Shown: positions 19,505 to 30,077, counted from the first letter of the stretch. The stretch is 64,000 nucleotides of DNA from Rickettsiales bacterium (GCA_002729235.1 PBTY01000006.1:31835-95834), one strand, 5' to 3'. Notes: a model not told the origin generated them from the sequence alone. Program-made: numbers and translations.

Positions 19505-20510
19505 TTGCAGCCCGGTAAATTTTATCAATAATTTCCACAGTTTTCAGTCCTTCAAATCCATTCGTTGCGATCACCCCATGATTGGTCAAAACCTCAATTA
19601 CATTTTCATAAACCTTATCATGATTAGACATTGATCCCTGGTATTCGCCATATTCATTGGCAGGATTTCCTGGCGCTAGCTCCCCGATTTCGAAATCGTC
19701 AATATTCTGATAATCAAGGCTATTGAGATATTGGCCTCCTACTTTCACAGTTCCTTTTTCACCAAATAATGTAAGAGATCCTTCCATATTCTTACCAAAT
19801 GAGTTGACCGAGTAATTAATAGTTCCAATAGCTCCATTGAAAAAGCGTAGAGTAACAACACCGGTATCTTCAAAATCTATGACTCCCTGATGCGCGTAGT
19901 TGCCAGTAAACGCTGTAACATCCACTACATCACCAACTATCCAATATAAAAGATCAATAAAATGACTGAATTGAGTATATAGAGTTCCTCCATCGAGATC
20001 TTTACTTCCTTTCCAATCAGAATTTTGATAATAATTGAAGTTACGATTCCAAAAACAATTCAACTGCACCGACAGGAGTTTACCCAGTCTTCCTTCATCC
20101 ACAATTTTCTTGATCTCCGCAACTGCAGGATTGAAACGGTTCTGTTTCACAATAAATAATCTCCTATTGGCTTTTTCTGCAGCATTGATCATTCTACCAC
20201 AATCATGAACAGAGATAGCCATTGGTTTCTCACATAGCACATGAAATCCGGCTTCCAAAGCAGCAATAGTATGCTCAGCATGCAACCCATTAGGCGTGCA
20301 GATCGAAATAACGTCGATTTCAGGATGATTACTCAGAAGTTCCTCAATTGAATGATATCCAGCGACACCAAACTCAGTCGTGAACTCATTCACTGCTTCT
20401 GTCTTAATATCAGAAACCGCTACCAACTTACCCAGTCTTGTGATATGACCAGCGTGTCGTTTTGCAATTCTACCACAACCGATTATTCCGAATTTAATAG
20501 GATCACTCAT
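19497..20510 (-). CDS. Gfo/Idh/MocA family oxidoreductase (WbpB-like)
   Basis: FGIIGCGRIAKRHAGHI Rossmann motif; HVLCEKPMAI; FNPAVAEIKKIVDEGRLG. Confidence 0.92.
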   Translation of the reverse strand: MSDPIKFGIIGCGRIAKRHAGHITRLGKLVAVSDIKTEAVNEFTTEFGVAGYHSIEELLSNHPEIDVISICTPNGLHAEHTIAALEAGFHVLCEKPMAISVHDCGRMINAAEKANRRLFIVKQNRFNPAVAEIKKIVDEGRLGKLLSVQLNCFWNRNFNYYQNSDWKGSKDLDGGTLYTQFSHFIDLLYWIVGDVVDVTAFTGNYAHQGVIDFEDTGVVTLRFFNGAIGTINYSVNSFGKNMEGSLTLFGEKGTVKVGGQYLNSLDYQNIDDFEIGELAPGNPANEYGEYQGSMSNHDKVYENVIEVLTNHGVIATNGFEGLKTVEIIDKIYRAANG

Positions 20511-21814
20511 AGATTTTCGAGTAACGAGTTTAGCTGCTTTGTCTGATTCGATCTGGAGTATTTTTCAAGAAGTCTTTTCATGTGATCAGGGTTAGGTGAA
20601 TAGTTGTTCTCGAAATTAGATAAAATGAACTTACTAAACTCATTCACCTGCTCAAACTCATACATTCCACCAATTTCATTTTGCTGAAACATCTCATTGA
20701 GTTCACTATTACAATCTCCAAGGCTAAGAATTGGTTTTCCTGCAGATAAATACTCAAAAAATTTCATTGGCAAAATCCATTGAGCATTATCACTTTTATT
20801 GAGTAATAACAGTAATAAACTGGCTTTACTGTACTCCTCAAACACCTCATTTTGTGTCAAATAACCAAGCAGCACAACTTTATCTTTCAAATACTTACTT
20901 GATAATAATCGCTGCTGTATACTTTCAGATACAATACCTCCTAGCCTAATCTCTAATTGTGAATTGAATTCCGGATTTTCCTTGCAAATAATTTCCAATT
21001 CATCCCACAGATGGTGAGGATCTCGAATTTCATTGAGCATACCAAAATAACCGATCACAAATTTATCTGATTCTTTTGTAGGTTGGTTAATACTGATTCG
21101 ATCATCAGAAATACCATTAGTAAGCAATTTCACTGTTATTGCATCGCCTTTGGATCTAAAATTCTGTGCCAATCGATTACTTACTGTCAGTACCAGATCA
21201 CTTGTAGTTAATACTTTTCTCTCCAGATTTTGATGTCTTTTAAGATTATAGCGACTGGTTTTGAGCTTTTTAATTACATCCCAATCAGACCACGGATCTC
21301 TAAAATCGGAAATCCAATTCAATTCTGGCATTGCTTTTTTAAGACGATAACCAATTAGATGCATACTATGAGGTGGACCTGTAGTAATTATCGTTCTAAT
21401 TTCATTTTCGTGGATCGCATTTTTCAATACTTTCACGGACCTTCCTATCCAAAATTTTCTTGGATCCGGAACAAATAAATTTCCTCGAATCCAAACTAGT
21501 AAATCATCCTTCCAACTTTTGGCACTTTTCTCCATGACCAAACCTTGCTTGACATTATGTCGATTTTTATTGCCAGTGAGTTTGTGGAAAAAATTAAAGG
21601 GCTCCCAAATCTCCTCTTTGATCACCCGAAGATCCTTTACATAGTTTAGTAAATGTTCATCCTTAATATCAAATTGTGGATTTGATGGGGTGTAAATGAT
21701 TGGTTCCCAGCCCATTTTCTGCAGATTAATCGCAAAATGCATCCAGCGATGAACGCCAACTCCGGCACTCGGTGGCCAATAGTATGTAATGATCAAAATT
21801 CGCTTATTCTGCAT
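20507..21814 (-). CDS. Glycosyltransferase (GT4-like)
   Basis: ILIITYYWPPSAGVGVHRWMHFA; TTGPPHSMHLIGYRLKK; PMKFFEYLSAGKPILSLG. Confidence 0.9.
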   Translation of the reverse strand: MQNKRILIITYYWPPSAGVGVHRWMHFAINLQKMGWEPIIYTPSNPQFDIKDEHLLNYVKDLRVIKEEIWEPFNFFHKLTGNKNRHNVKQGLVMEKSAKSWKDDLLVWIRGNLFVPDPRKFWIGRSVKVLKNAIHENEIRTIITTGPPHSMHLIGYRLKKAMPELNWISDFRDPWSDWDVIKKLKTSRYNLKRHQNLERKVLTTSDLVLTVSNRLAQNFRSKGDAITVKLLTNGISDDRISINQPTKESDKFVIGYFGMLNEIRDPHHLWDELEIICKENPEFNSQLEIRLGGIVSESIQQRLLSSKYLKDKVVLLGYLTQNEVFEEYSKASLLLLLLNKSDNAQWILPMKFFEYLSAGKPILSLGDCNSELNEMFQQNEIGGMYEFEQVNEFSKFILSNFENNYSPNPDHMKRLLEKYSRSNQTKQLNSLLENL

Positions 21815-21935
21815 TTATTTTTTTATTCTGTTGAATACTATGGACAATCAATTTCAAAGGATTTTTATTTTCGTTAATATTGGCCCCCGAAAGCAAAGAA
21901 ACAACTTAGCCCCTTAATTTTATAACTTTGGAAAT

Positions 21936-22907
21936 ATGAAAAGTATTGGTGTTTTTACATCGGGAGGAGATGCGCCAGGCATGAACGCCTGTATACGCTC
22001 AGTTGTAAGAACGGGGCTCTACCTTGGATTGGATGTCTACGGCATCAAATATGGGTACAATGGGATGATAGATGGTGACATCTATAAAATGAAATCCTAT
22101 TCGGTATCAAACATTGTTCAACGTGGAGGTACGATTCTCAAATCTGCCAGATCTATGGAGTTTAAAACCAAAGAAGGTAGAGCGAAAGCATACGAGCAAC
22201 TGAAGAAAAGAGGGATTGAAGGCCTTGTAGCTGTCGGTGGTGATGGAACCTTCACAGGAGCCAATATTTTCTATGAAGAATATGGTATTCCAATCGTAGG
22301 TGCACCAGGAACAATTGACAATGACCTTTATGGATCAGATTATACAATTGGATTCGATACTGCGGTAAATACCGCTCTTGATGCAATTGACAAAATTAGA
22401 GATACTGCTAACTCTCACGACCGAGTATTCTTCATTGAAGTAATGGGAAGACACTCTGGCTATATCGCCATTCAAAGTGGTATTGGTGGAGGTGCCGAAA
22501 TGGTCATGGTTCCAGAAACCTCGACTACTATCAATGATGTGATCAACACATTGAGAGAAGGTAGAGATAAGCAGAAAACTTCTTCCATCGTAGTGGTGGC
22601 AGAGGGTGGTGAACAAGGTGATGCTCATGAAATAGCAGGAAGAGTATCGAAAGAACTACCTGAATTGGATATCAGAGTTTCTACCCTAGGACACATTCAA
22701 AGAGGTGGTTCCCCTACTTCTTACGATAGAATCTTGTCATCTCGTTTAGGAATGGCTGCCGTAGAAGGACTAGTAAATGGTGAAAAGAATGTAATGGTTG
22801 GAGTGGTGAATGATAAGGTTACTTTTACCAGCTTCAAGCTAGCCATCTCTAAAGCAAAACCAATCAATCAAGAATTGATGCGATTGGTAGAAATACTAAG
22901 CATTTAA
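21936..22907 (+). CDS. pfkA: ATP-dependent 6-phosphofructokinase
   Basis: GVFTSGGDAPGMNACIRSVVR; GLVAVGGDGTFTGA; APGTIDNDLYGSDYTIGFDTAVNTA; EVMGRHSGYIA. Confidence 0.97.
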   Translation: MKSIGVFTSGGDAPGMNACIRSVVRTGLYLGLDVYGIKYGYNGMIDGDIYKMKSYSVSNIVQRGGTILKSARSMEFKTKEGRAKAYEQLKKRGIEGLVAVGGDGTFTGANIFYEEYGIPIVGAPGTIDNDLYGSDYTIGFDTAVNTALDAIDKIRDTANSHDRVFFIEVMGRHSGYIAIQSGIGGGAEMVMVPETSTTINDVINTLREGRDKQKTSSIVVVAEGGEQGDAHEIAGRVSKELPELDIRVSTLGHIQRGGSPTSYDRILSSRLGMAAVEGLVNGEKNVMVGVVNDKVTFTSFKLAISKAKPINQELMRLVEILSI

Positions 22908-23813
22908 GGATTTATTGATCAACCGAATGGCCTGATCCAGGTCATTCGGTTGCATCCATATAATCTCCTCATCTCGTTTAAACCAGGTCATCTGGCGTTT
23001 AGCATACCTCCTACTGTTTCGTTTCAACAATCGAACAGCTTCCTCTCGATCATACTCTCCATCCAGATAGCCAAAGATTTCAGAATATCCCACGGTCTGA
23101 AGTGCATTATGATCTTTATACTCCATTAATCGTTCTGCTTCTTCAAACAAGCCTTGTTCAATCATCAGATCCATCCGTCTATTGATTCGATCAAACAAGA
23201 CTTCTCTCTCCATTTCCAAACCAATCTTAACATTGGTAAATAACCGCTCTTTGGCCTGATGACCTTTTCTGAATTCAGAAAAAGGTTTACTTGTAGTCCG
23301 TATTACTTCTAATGCTCGAATCACTCGCTGATGATTCTGGCGATCTACTTGTTCATAATACTTTGGATCGGTCTCGTTTAGCTCTTGAAGCAATGGCTCC
23401 AACCCATTCTGTTCAAACTCATTATTTAGTTGCTTGCGAAGTGATAGATCCACTTCCGGCATTTCATCAAAACCTTCCCACACTGCTTTAAAAAACAAAC
23501 CTGAACCTCCAACCATGATGACTATGGAATTTTTCTGAAAAAGCTCCTCCAATAGAACAAGTACATCAGCTTCAAATTGACCAACGTTGTAATAGTCATT
23601 AATAGAATGTGAGTTGATAAAATGATGTTTAGCAGCTGCTAACTCATCTGCATCAGGTTTGGCGGTACCAATCTCTAGTTCTTTATAAAACTGCCTGGAA
23701 TCAGCACTCACTATCTCAGCATTGTAAGCTCTAGCCAATTCAATGGCAAACTTCGTTTTACCAACTGCTGTAGGTCCGACTACTGAAATCAATAAGTTTT
23801 TTTTCGCCTGCAT
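22896..23813 (-). CDS. miaA: tRNA dimethylallyltransferase
   Basis: SVVGPTAVGKTKFAIELA P-loop; EIVSADSRQFYKELEIGTAKP; RYAKRQMTWFKRD. Confidence 0.96.
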   Translation of the reverse strand: MQAKKNLLISVVGPTAVGKTKFAIELARAYNAEIVSADSRQFYKELEIGTAKPDADELAAAKHHFINSHSINDYYNVGQFEADVLVLLEELFQKNSIVIMVGGSGLFFKAVWEGFDEMPEVDLSLRKQLNNEFEQNGLEPLLQELNETDPKYYEQVDRQNHQRVIRALEVIRTTSKPFSEFRKGHQAKERLFTNVKIGLEMEREVLFDRINRRMDLMIEQGLFEEAERLMEYKDHNALQTVGYSEIFGYLDGEYDREEAVRLLKRNSRRYAKRQMTWFKRDEEIIWMQPNDLDQAIRLINKSLNA

Positions 23814-23854
23814 TTCAGGTTCGAAAGTAGCATTAATTACCTAATTTTAAAGGA

Positions 23855-26800
23855 ATGGATGTGGTTAACTCGGATATCAAGTTATTACAAGAAGAAATTA
23901 AGGAGCTCAAGGTCGAACTTGAAAAGTCTCATAAGAACTTCTATGACCTGGTGGACAAGACCAACTTTCACCTCAAAGAGCTATTCGATTCATCCAATGA
24001 CCTTATCCAAATTTTTAAACCAAATGGCGATTTTCGATTCGTCAATGAAGCCTGGAGAAATAAGCTAGGATATCGTGAAGAGGAAGTAATCGACCTAAAA
24101 TTCATGGATGTAGTACATCCAGATTATCGGAAAAAGACACTATCCAACCTACTCAAAATTACTGCAGGAAGTAGCCTTGAGCGTTTCGAAACAGTATTGA
24201 GAACCAAATATGGAAAGAATATCTATGTCATAGGTAAACTAACTTCTGTATTTGAAAATGGAGAACCAGTAGAGTACCGATGTGTTTTCTTCGACATCAC
24301 AGAGCGTTTTAGAGCAGAACGTGCCCAAAGTCTCTATTATAAGATTGCCAACATTACCATTACTAGAAATCGATTAGAGGATTTCTACGGACAGATATAT
24401 CAGGAACTTAACGAAATACTCAAGGTCCGAAATTTCACAGTTTCCATGAAAGTGGGTAAGTCCTATGAATATACCTACTGGATCAATGAACATGAACAAA
24501 CCACAGGTTCTACACTCAAAAAAGATGTTGAAAGACTATTAGCAGATTACACCTTCGAACGGGGAAAACCCTTGATTATATATAACGAAGGAATCGAAAA
24601 AATAGCCTCCCAGAAAAAAATCAAACTATTCGATCCTCTTCCAAATATTTGGTTAGGAGTACTTATTCATCTGGACGAGAAACCAGTAGGTGTCCTGAGT
24701 ATATTTTCATATCTCGATCAATCTGCCTACAATCATAAAGATCTTGAGCTATTGGATTTCATCTCTGGTCAAATCACTTTGGCCATCGAGCGAAAAATCA
24801 ACGAAGAAAAAATCCAAAGTCAGGGTGCTCGTATAAATGCAATCTTTGAAAGCAGTACACACCAAATCTGGTCTTTGGATAGAACCTATCAGTTCACTTC
24901 CTTCAACCAGAACTATGCTGTTGCATTTGAAAAATACTATGGCTTCATCCCTAGAATAGGTATGTCTTTGCCTATGCTAGATGATAAAAACGTCAACCGG
25001 TCAACAATTGATTACTGGACCAAAAGATATGATGCAGCCTTTTCAGGTGAAAGCTTAAACTTTCAACACAGTATTAAAACATTAAAAGGCAAAAAAGTCT
25101 GGCGAGATGTTTTTATCAACCCAATCTTTTTACCTGATGGGTCTATTCACGAGATTTCAGTTATTGCCAACGACATCACTGAGAAAAAATCTTCAGAGAC
25201 TGCTCTAAAAGAAAGTGAAGAAAAATTCCGAAACATATTCGAGTCATTTCAGGATGTGTACTTCCGATGCAATATGGATGGCATCATTTCTATGGTGAGT
25301 CCATCAGTGGAGCGTGTATTGGGTTATAGCCCAAAAGAAGTAATTGGGAGTCAAATCACTGAATTTTTCATCAGTAAAGGCAAACTCTCTAAGCTGTTTA
25401 AGAATCTTTACGAGCATAAACAAGTCCAAAACTTTGAAGGTGAAGTAAAAACCAAAGATGGTGAAGAGATCCAATTCTTAAGTAACGTTCGTCTAATCAA
25501 AAGAACTCGCAATCAATATGAAATTGAAGGAGTTGCCAGGGATATCTCCAAACTGAAGGAAACTAACAAACAACTTCGAGAGGCAAAAGAAGTTGCAGAA
25601 CGCTCCCTGCAAATACGGGAAAGATTCCTAGCCAATATGAGTCACGAGATCAGAACACCAATGAATGGTGTTATTGGTATGATCGACCTATTGGGTTCTA
25701 CTGAATTGGACGAAGAACAATCAGAGTACATCCGTACCATCAAAAAATCTTCAGATAGCCTTCTGCACATCCTCAATGACATCCTTGATCTATCCAAGAT
25801 AGAGGCAGGCAAAATGAAACTTCGACAAGAGCCTGTCAAAATCATCGATACATTTGAGAAAGTATATGAATTATACTCACAGCAAGCACATATTAGCAAG
25901 AATTCATTGTACTACCATCTCGATGACAAATTACCTGATTATATTCTTGGAGATGAGACCCGTCTGATGCAAGTACTTTCTAATCTGACGAGTAATGCTA
26001 TCAAATTCTCTCCTCAAAAAGGGACCATTAATCTTAGCATTCGGGTGATGGAGCAAAAAGGTAAACGATACAAATTCAAAGTATCAATTAAGGATTCTGG
26101 TATCGGCATATCCAAAAAAGACATTGATAAGTTATTCCAAAATTTCAGTCAAATAGACAGTTCGAGTAGCAAGAATTTTTCTGGAACAGGACTGGGTCTT
26201 GCTATATCAAAAGAATTGGTCAAATCAATGGATGGCGATATTGGAGTTGCCTCCACACCTGGCTTTGGGAGTACCTTCTGGTTTACCTTTTGGGCAGAGT
26301 CTATTGAAGCAGATCAGGTAACCGAGAAAAAAGATGATGGTGCATTCCTTAAAGAGTTTAAGGATACCAACCCAAGAATCCTCTTAGTAGATGATAATAA
26401 TATCAATCGAAATGTGGCCTGCACTATTCTTTCGAAAGCTGGTTGCGAAGTAGAAGAAGCACAAAGTGGGTTTGAGGCAATAGAGAAGGTGAAAGCCAAG
26501 AAATTTGACTTAATCTTCATGGATATCCAGATGCCAGAAATGGATGGAGTGGAAGCCACACAAAATATCAAAGCATTAGGCTTAGAAAACCTCGCTCCCA
26601 TAGTAGCAATGACCGCCTATTCCATGGAAGAAGACCGTTCCAAATTCCTCAGTCAGGGATTGGACGATTATATCGCCAAGCCAATTAAAGCCATTTCATT
26701 AATCGATAAGGTCAAAAGCTGGATACACTTTGAACCTAAATCTGTAGGCTCGGAAGTTTTCAAAGAAACTGCAGAAGAACTGGTCATAAATCAAAATACA

Positions 26801-27118
26801 TTGAATCAGTTGTATAAATTTGGGGGTAAGGAGTTAATAGAAAGTGTTTTGCAAGATTTTGATGAAGAAGCAACCCAACAGGTGAATGATTCCAGAAAAC
26901 TCTTAGATTGTGGTGATTATGAACAAATGCGTCAGGAGCTTCACACCCTAAAAGGAAATGCTGGCACTTTCGGAATAGAGCGATTGGCTACTATTGCCAA
27001 AAAAATGGAACAAACCCTGAAAAATGGGCCATATGATGAACTTGCAAACGATATGACAACTTTAGAATATTGCTTGGAAGAATTTAAAGAGAGTTACCAC
27101 ACCTTCATGAATACATAG
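23855..27118 (+). CDS. Multi-PAS hybrid histidine kinase with receiver and Hpt domains
   Basis: 1087 aa; PAS repeats, MSHEIRTPMNGVIGMI, GTGLGLAISKELV, LIFMDIQMPEMDGVEA receiver, C-terminal Hpt ELHTLKGNAGTFG. Confidence 0.94.
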   Translation: MDVVNSDIKLLQEEIKELKVELEKSHKNFYDLVDKTNFHLKELFDSSNDLIQIFKPNGDFRFVNEAWRNKLGYREEEVIDLKFMDVVHPDYRKKTLSNLLKITAGSSLERFETVLRTKYGKNIYVIGKLTSVFENGEPVEYRCVFFDITERFRAERAQSLYYKIANITITRNRLEDFYGQIYQELNEILKVRNFTVSMKVGKSYEYTYWINEHEQTTGSTLKKDVERLLADYTFERGKPLIIYNEGIEKIASQKKIKLFDPLPNIWLGVLIHLDEKPVGVLSIFSYLDQSAYNHKDLELLDFISGQITLAIERKINEEKIQSQGARINAIFESSTHQIWSLDRTYQFTSFNQNYAVAFEKYYGFIPRIGMSLPMLDDKNVNRSTIDYWTKRYDAAFSGESLNFQHSIKTLKGKKVWRDVFINPIFLPDGSIHEISVIANDITEKKSSETALKESEEKFRNIFESFQDVYFRCNMDGIISMVSPSVERVLGYSPKEVIGSQITEFFISKGKLSKLFKNLYEHKQVQNFEGEVKTKDGEEIQFLSNVRLIKRTRNQYEIEGVARDISKLKETNKQLREAKEVAERSLQIRERFLANMSHEIRTPMNGVIGMIDLLGSTELDEEQSEYIRTIKKSSDSLLHILNDILDLSKIEAGKMKLRQEPVKIIDTFEKVYELYSQQAHISKNSLYYHLDDKLPDYILGDETRLMQVLSNLTSNAIKFSPQKGTINLSIRVMEQKGKRYKFKVSIKDSGIGISKKDIDKLFQNFSQIDSSSSKNFSGTGLGLAISKELVKSMDGDIGVASTPGFGSTFWFTFWAESIEADQVTEKKDDGAFLKEFKDTNPRILLVDDNNINRNVACTILSKAGCEVEEAQSGFEAIEKVKAKKFDLIFMDIQMPEMDGVEATQNIKALGLENLAPIVAMTAYSMEEDRSKFLSQGLDDYIAKPIKAISLIDKVKSWIHFEPKSVGSEVFKETAEELVINQNTLNQLYKFGGKELIESVLQDFDEEATQQVNDSRKLLDCGDYEQMRQELHTLKGNAGTFGIERLATIAKKMEQTLKNGPYDELANDMTTLEYCLEEFKESYHTFMNT

Positions 27119-27122
27119 ACTA

Positions 27123-27500
27123 ATGAGTAAGAAAATTCTAGTTGCCGAAGACAGTTCAGTCATTCAAAACCTAACTAAAAAGATCCTGACTTTACAGAAT
27201 TACCAGATCAGCGCGGTAAAAAATGGAAAGCAAGTCATCGATAAATTAGGCAATGAGGCTTTCGATTTGATATTAATGGACATCCACATGCCTCAAATGG
27301 ACGGTATGGAGTGCGCCAGAACCATCAGACAGATGACTGGTGATATAGCCAATATCCCGATCATTGCTATTACTGGCAACGCAAATAATTACAGCATGGA
27401 CGACTTCAAAGAGGCAGGAATCAATGAATTCATCCCAAAACCACTGAATTATGACAATCTCGTCACCGTGGTGAATAATTACTTGGCGAATGGAAATTAA
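27123..27500 (+). CDS. Single-domain response regulator (CheY-like)
   Basis: KILVAEDSSVIQNL; LILMDIHMPQMDGMECARTIR; PIIAITG; FIPKPL. Confidence 0.92.
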   Translation: MSKKILVAEDSSVIQNLTKKILTLQNYQISAVKNGKQVIDKLGNEAFDLILMDIHMPQMDGMECARTIRQMTGDIANIPIIAITGNANNYSMDDFKEAGINEFIPKPLNYDNLVTVVNNYLANGN

Positions 27501-27765
27501 GTACAGCAAACATTTTCTAAATAAACTTGAAGATCTTTTCTCAGAAACAGATTACGTACTGAGATATGAAAAGGGTAAATTCCAATCTGGATATTGTATT
27601 CTCAAGGATACAAGGATTGCCATTGTCAATAAGTATTACTCTCTTGATGGAAAGATTAATAGTCTTCTAGAAATCATCAAACAAATAGATATCGATACAA
27701 AGACACTTAGCGACAAGAACAAGAAGTTATATCAGGAAATCAATCAAACTCAACTGTCGTTTTGA
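27490..27765 (+). CDS. Hypothetical protein, 91 aa
   Basis: Overlaps both neighbours (11 bp and 4 bp) in one coupled operon; no recognised motif. Confidence 0.7.
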   Translation: MEIKYSKHFLNKLEDLFSETDYVLRYEKGKFQSGYCILKDTRIAIVNKYYSLDGKINSLLEIIKQIDIDTKTLSDKNKKLYQEINQTQLSF

Positions 27766-28523
27766 TCATTACCTTTTTAGGAACTGGAACATCTCAGGGA
27801 ATTCCTGTGATAGCATGTGAGTGTGAGGTGTGCCAATCTGTAGATTATAGAGACAAGAGATCTCGTACCTCAATCCATATTGAAGTGGATGGACTCAGCC
27901 TTGTAGTTGATACAGGTCCAGACTTCAGAAACCAAATGTTGCGAGAACGAATCAAGCACCTTGATGCAGTGTTGTTTACACATGCACACAAGGATCATAC
28001 AGCAGGAATGGATGACGTTCGCAGCTTCAATTTCAAACAGCAAATGGATATGCCCGTTTATGCGAGAAAGGAAGTCATTGAGCAACTGCAGAAGGAGTAT
28101 TCGTACGTATTTGCTGAGCATAAATACCCTGGTGTTCCCCAAGTAGAGATCATAGAGATCGAAAATGTACCTTTTCAAATAGCTGAAACTACGATCACTC
28201 CGATCGAAGTGATGCATTACAAGTTGCCTGTATTTGGTTTTCGTATCAAGGACTTCACCTATATCACCGATGCCAATTATATTGACGATCAGGAGATTGA
28301 GAAAATAAAAGGTTCGAAAGTTGTTGTACTTAATGCACTTCAGAAGAAAGCGCACATCAGTCATTTTACTTTGGATGAGGCTATAGCAATGGCACAAAGA
28401 ATCGGTGCAGAACAAACGTACTTCATCCATATGAGTCATAACCTGGGAAAGCATCGAGATGTTGAACAAGAGCTTCCTGATGGAATCGAATTTGCATACG
28501 ATGGATTAAAAGTGGAACTGTAA
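27762..28523 (+). CDS. MBL-fold metallohydrolase (PhnP-like)
   Basis: FLGTGTSQGIPVIACECEVC; VLFTHAHKDHTAGMDDVRSFN; apparent TTG start overlapping the upstream stop. Confidence 0.9.
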   Translation: MIITFLGTGTSQGIPVIACECEVCQSVDYRDKRSRTSIHIEVDGLSLVVDTGPDFRNQMLRERIKHLDAVLFTHAHKDHTAGMDDVRSFNFKQQMDMPVYARKEVIEQLQKEYSYVFAEHKYPGVPQVEIIEIENVPFQIAETTITPIEVMHYKLPVFGFRIKDFTYITDANYIDDQEIEKIKGSKVVVLNALQKKAHISHFTLDEAIAMAQRIGAEQTYFIHMSHNLGKHRDVEQELPDGIEFAYDGLKVEL

Positions 28524-30058
28524 TGTTTCACAATTACTATTTCCTAAAGCGTTTAGCAGACGCCTTAAATGAACGTCTCATTGGCAAGGACTTACTCGAA
28601 TGTTTTTCACAAAACAAAGACGAACTCATACTGGGATTCGCTAATGGTTCAGAAGCGATTTACATCAGAGCCAATCTCGAACCTCAAATTGGTTTACTGC
28701 AGTTTCTAGATGATTTCAAAAGAGCTAAAAAGAATAGTGTAGATCTTTTTAATGAGTTGATAGGTATTCCTGTTGAATCAGTTAATGTTTTTCAATTTGA
28801 GCGATCTTTCTGGATTGATTTCGAGAATGGCATGAGTCTGATATTCAAAATGCATGGATCGCGTTCCAACATTCTACTGGCTCAGAATAATCAAATAAAA
28901 CAGCTTTTTCGCTCGATTCTTGTGGCCGACAAGGAAGTTGTACCATCTGAATTATATCAGCAACTTGACTTGAGCTTTGATCGGTTCAATGAACTTGAAG
29001 GCAATCCCAACAAGTTCATTCCTGCGCTGGGAAAAGAAGTGAAGAAACACTTGAATGATAATGGTTATTTTGAGCTTAACCCAAGCGAAAAATGGAATGT
29101 TTTCCAATCATTATTGAATGATTTGAACAGCAATCCCATTTGCATCGAAGAAGAGCGAAAACCTCAAATCACCCTCTTAAAGTCTTCTTGTGAGTCCTCA
29201 TATACTGATCCAATTGCTGCAACCAATGAACTCTACATTCGCTTCACAAGACAACACTACTTATCTGATGCTAAATCAAGTGTGATCAAACCGATTGAAG
29301 ATCAAATTAAGAAGACTGAAAATTATATTTCTAATACAGAAAACAAATTGCTTTCCATTCTTGATCGACGAGGATATGATGAAATAGCCAACATTATTAT
29401 GGCCAATCTTCATCTGATTAAGAAAGGCCAGGAAAAAGTTACTTTAACAGACTTTTACTCCAATCAAGAGATTGAGATCAAGTTGAATCCGCAGTTGTCT
29501 CCGCAAAAGAATGCGGAGAATCTATACCGAAAAGCCAAGAATCAAAACCTGGAAATTGCGAATTTGGAAGCCAATATTGAATCTAGAAAGTCCCGACTAC
29601 ATGAGTTGAAAAACAAACTTCAAGAACTGCAGGAAAGTGATGATATCCGATCACTTAGAAAGGAATCATCTAAGCATTCAGTCAAAAAAGAAGAACACCT
29701 ACCCTATCATCCATATACCTTATTTGGTTACCAGGTAATGGTTGGTAAAAACGCTCGATACAATGATGAACTCACTCTTAAAGTTGCTAACAAGAACGAC
29801 CTGTGGCTTCATGCGAAAGATGTGGCTGGCTCACATGTAGTCATTAGAGATCAAGCAGGCAAGAAAATCCCCAGAGAGGTTTTAGAGGCCGCTGCTCAAC
29901 TGGCAGCATGGTACTCCAAAAGAAAAACTGACAGTCTATGCCCTGTGATATACACACCCAAGAAATACATCCGAAAACGAAAAGGAGATCCACCAGGAGC
30001 AGTAGTTGTTGAAAAAGAAGATGTGATTATGGTGGTCCCGAGGAATTTTGAAAATTAA
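28523..30058 (+). CDS. rqcH: NFACT RNA-binding/ribosome quality control protein (RqcH/Rqc2-like)
   Basis: 511 aa NFACT-N, coiled-coil, NFACT-R; YQVMVGKNARYNDELTLKVANKNDLWLHAKDVAGSHVVIRD. Confidence 0.88.
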   Translation: MFHNYYFLKRLADALNERLIGKDLLECFSQNKDELILGFANGSEAIYIRANLEPQIGLLQFLDDFKRAKKNSVDLFNELIGIPVESVNVFQFERSFWIDFENGMSLIFKMHGSRSNILLAQNNQIKQLFRSILVADKEVVPSELYQQLDLSFDRFNELEGNPNKFIPALGKEVKKHLNDNGYFELNPSEKWNVFQSLLNDLNSNPICIEEERKPQITLLKSSCESSYTDPIAATNELYIRFTRQHYLSDAKSSVIKPIEDQIKKTENYISNTENKLLSILDRRGYDEIANIIMANLHLIKKGQEKVTLTDFYSNQEIEIKLNPQLSPQKNAENLYRKAKNQNLEIANLEANIESRKSRLHELKNKLQELQESDDIRSLRKESSKHSVKKEEHLPYHPYTLFGYQVMVGKNARYNDELTLKVANKNDLWLHAKDVAGSHVVIRDQAGKKIPREVLEAAAQLAAWYSKRKTDSLCPVIYTPKKYIRKRKGDPPGAVVVEKEDVIMVVPRNFEN

Positions 30059-30077
30059 GATAGGAGTTAGAAATAAG

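Noticed and set aside
9524-21814. Polysaccharide locus as a mobile genomic island with integrase or tRNA boundary
   Set aside because: No integrase, transposase, tRNA or direct repeats seen; only locus-swap style divergence and one relic ORF support exchange.
27870-28469. 199-aa minus-strand ORF inside the MBL/PhnP-like gene
   Set aside because: Long but antisense to a gene with intact HxHxDH motif and operon context; translation has no recognisable domain.
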